From contig QFOX01000031.1 of NCBI GenBank assembly GCA_003241645.1, positions 1-22,845 of the forward strand: a stretch of 22,845 bases of DNA, given 5' to 3'. A program made the translations under genes and the position numbers. This document shows, in pieces, positions 21,637 to 22,845 of this stretch (position 1 is the first letter of the stretch; each line of letters starts with the position of its first letter). The stretch comes from Azospirillum brasilense (GTDB lineage: Bacteria; Pseudomonadota; Alphaproteobacteria; Rickettsiales; UBA3002). The notes under the pieces were generated by a model. It was not told the origin of the DNA, searched no databases, and saw only the letters and a program-made list of their open reading frames with translations.

Positions 21637-22395
21637 CTATCCCACCGTGTTGTAGCCATTATCGACATAGATCGTCTGGCCGGTGATGTTTTTTGCGTTG
21701 CCTGAGATGAGGAAGGCTGCTGCTTCGCCGATTTGCTCAATGGAAACGAGCTGGCGCAGCGGGGCTTGCTGGGCGGCCTTCTCCATCAGCGCATCAAAAT
21801 GGCTGAGGCCCGAGGCGGCGCGGGTGAGAACCGGCCCCGGCGATAGCGCATTGACGCGGATACGCCGCTCACCCAACTCATGTGCCAGGTAGCGCACCGA
21901 TGCTTCAAGCGCGGCTTTGACCGGCCCCATCAGGTTATAGTTGTCGATCACTTTCTCGGCGCCGTAATAGCTCATGGTGAGGATGGAGCCGCCATCTTTC
22001 ATCAGCTTCTCGGCGTATTTGCTCAGGCGAATCAGCGAGTGGCAGGAAACATCCATTGCCATTTTGAAACCTTCGGCGGAGCAATCGGTGACGCGGCCTT
22101 GCAAATCCGTCTTCGGGGCGAAAGCGATGGAGTGGAGGAGGAAATCGAGTTTTCCCCAGCGCTCGGTGATGTCAGCAAATACCGCGTCCATCTGCGCGGC
22201 ATCGGTTACATCAAGCGGCAGGAAAATCGGCGCGGCAACCGCCTGTGCCAGTGGCTCGACATGCGGCTTGGCCTTCTCGTTTTGATAGGTGATGGCGAGT
22301 TGGGCGCCTTGGGCGTGGAATGCCTGCACACAGCCCCAGGCGATGGATTGGTCGTTGGCCAAACCGACGACGAGGCCTTTTAATGGTTCGCTCAT
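21637..22395 (-). CDS. fabI: Enoyl-ACP reductase FabI
   Basis: A 252-aa short-chain dehydrogenase that catalyses the last reduction in fatty-acid elongation with NAD(P)H. The FabI-type cofactor loop GLANDQSIAWG (11-21) and the catalytic Y153-x6-K160 (YNLMGPVK) are present, with the extra tyrosines Y143/Y144 before them. The C-terminal ITGQTIYVDNGYN is typical. It overlaps ackA by four bases (ATGA). Pairing of acetate kinase with FabI is a recurring alphaproteobacterial arrangement as far as I recall. The sequence is a little shorter than E. coli FabI (262 aa) but complete. Confidence 0.94.
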   Translation of the reverse strand: MSEPLKGLVVGLANDQSIAWGCVQAFHAQGAQLAITYQNEKAKPHVEPLAQAVAAPIFLPLDVTDAAQMDAVFADITERWGKLDFLLHSIAFAPKTDLQGRVTDCSAEGFKMAMDVSCHSLIRLSKYAEKLMKDGGSILTMSYYGAEKVIDNYNLMGPVKAALEASVRYLAHELGERRIRVNALSPGPVLTRAASGLSHFDALMEKAAQQAPLRQLVSIEQIGEAAAFLISGNAKNITGQTIYVDNGYNTVG

Positions 22396-22845
22396 CGCGT
22401 CAACTCCTTGCCGAATGTTTCGTAAATTTCCAACGCCATGCCACGTTCTTCGTTCGCGGGGACCACCAAGTTTTCAAATATGGGAAGAAACGATAATCCC
22501 TGCGTGATCTGTGCGCGGATGCCTGCATTGTTCTCGCCAATGCCGCCGGTAAAAACCAACGCATCGATACCGCCGAGGGTAGCGGCCATCGCCGCGATAT
22601 GCTGGGTGCATTTCCATACGAAATAATCGAGCGCGAATCGGGCGCGCGGGTCGCTGCTTTCGCTGAGGGTTCTGGCATCGTTGCTGATGCCTGAAAGCCC
22701 TTTCAGCCCCGATTCGTTATACAATAACTGCTCCAGCGCATCGACCGTAAGCCCCATTTTGCGCTGCATGTAAATGGTCGCCCCGGCGTCGATACTGCCG
22801 CAGCGCGTGCCCATCGGCAGGCCATCCAGCGCGGTCATGCCCATG
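22392..22845 (-). CDS. ackA: Acetate/propionate kinase, C-terminal part (cut by window end)
   Basis: About 150 C-terminal residues of acetate kinase are in the window; roughly the first 230 lie beyond the right edge. The visible part opens with the family motif GMTALDGLPMGTRCG, followed by the ATP-binding segment DALVFTGGIGENNAGIR and the C-terminal VPANEERGMALE. The enzyme interconverts acetyl phosphate and acetate with ADP/ATP. Its stop overlaps the fabI start by four bases, so the two are translationally coupled. The methionine at the edge is internal, not a start. Confidence 0.93.
   Translation of the reverse strand, partial: MGMTALDGLPMGTRCGSIDAGATIYMQRKMGLTVDALEQLLYNESGLKGLSGISNDARTLSESSDPRARFALDYFVWKCTQHIAAMAATLGGIDALVFTGGIGENNAGIRAQITQGLSFLPIFENLVVPANEERGMALEIYETFGKELTR

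Noticed and set aside
1..22845. CRISPR array or insertion sequence
   Set aside because: I saw no regular repeat-spacer series, no transposase and no terminal inverted repeats of IS type.

Overview
The window looks like a bacterial chromosome segment, most likely from an alphaproteobacterium. That call rests on the ackA-fabI pairing, the initiator-tRNA sequence and the mix of protein families, and it is an inference. It divides into an accessory metal-resistance island (about 1-16.4 kb) and a more core-like part (about 16.4-22.8 kb), with tRNA sequences and recombination-like repeats in between.

Region 1 (1-3.7 kb): a tyrosine recombinase at the left edge meets, tail to tail, an arsenic operon on the minus strand (arsR-arsH-arsC-acr3). 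The operon has its own promoter/operator and an ArsR with C-terminal cysteines. Region 2 (3.7-5.1 kb): an unrecognised membrane protein, a 46-codon ORF, a terminator, and a 51-aa secreted Cys-containing protein. The last is preceded by a leader of about 210 nt that can form several long helices, a possible pseudoknot and an anti-Shine-Dalgarno pairing. This leader is the best candidate for something undescribed in the window.

Region 3 (5.1-9.1 kb): a divergent copper module around one perfect palindrome. csoR-copA-copB read right. A Met/His-rich secreted peptide, a glutaredoxin-MauE fusion and a DUF3147-like membrane protein read left. Region 4 (9.1-15.6 kb): a minus-strand operon of a small Cys/His secreted protein, czcC, czcB, czcA and a compact CDF-like transporter. 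Its RND pump carries the Czc-type DFG...DGA...EN motif rather than that of a monovalent copper pump. Together, regions 1, 3 and 4 would handle arsenic, copper and probably zinc/cobalt/cadmium.

Region 5 (15.6-17.8 kb): an unrecognised, more AT-rich membrane-protein gene, a tandem repeat, an intact initiator tRNA-fMet (minus), a PEBP/YbhB-family gene, and a 535-bp non-coding stretch. That stretch holds a 3' fragment of tRNA-Ser(TGA), a 19-bp direct repeat and clustered TGTCCC repeats. It reads as remnants of integration at tRNA genes. The island may end at the tRNA-fMet 3' end.

Region 6 (17.8-19.3 kb): a BigR/SqrR-like persulfide-sensing ArsR-family regulator with a rhodanese-membrane protein, divergent from an AhpD-like protein. 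Region 7 (19.3-22.8 kb): a tight minus-strand cluster ackA (partial)-fabI-lpxR-like-ndh. Three minus-strand promoters (arsR, the czc lead gene, bigR-like) place the predicted transcription start on or within a base or two of the start codon, so leaderless mRNAs are likely.
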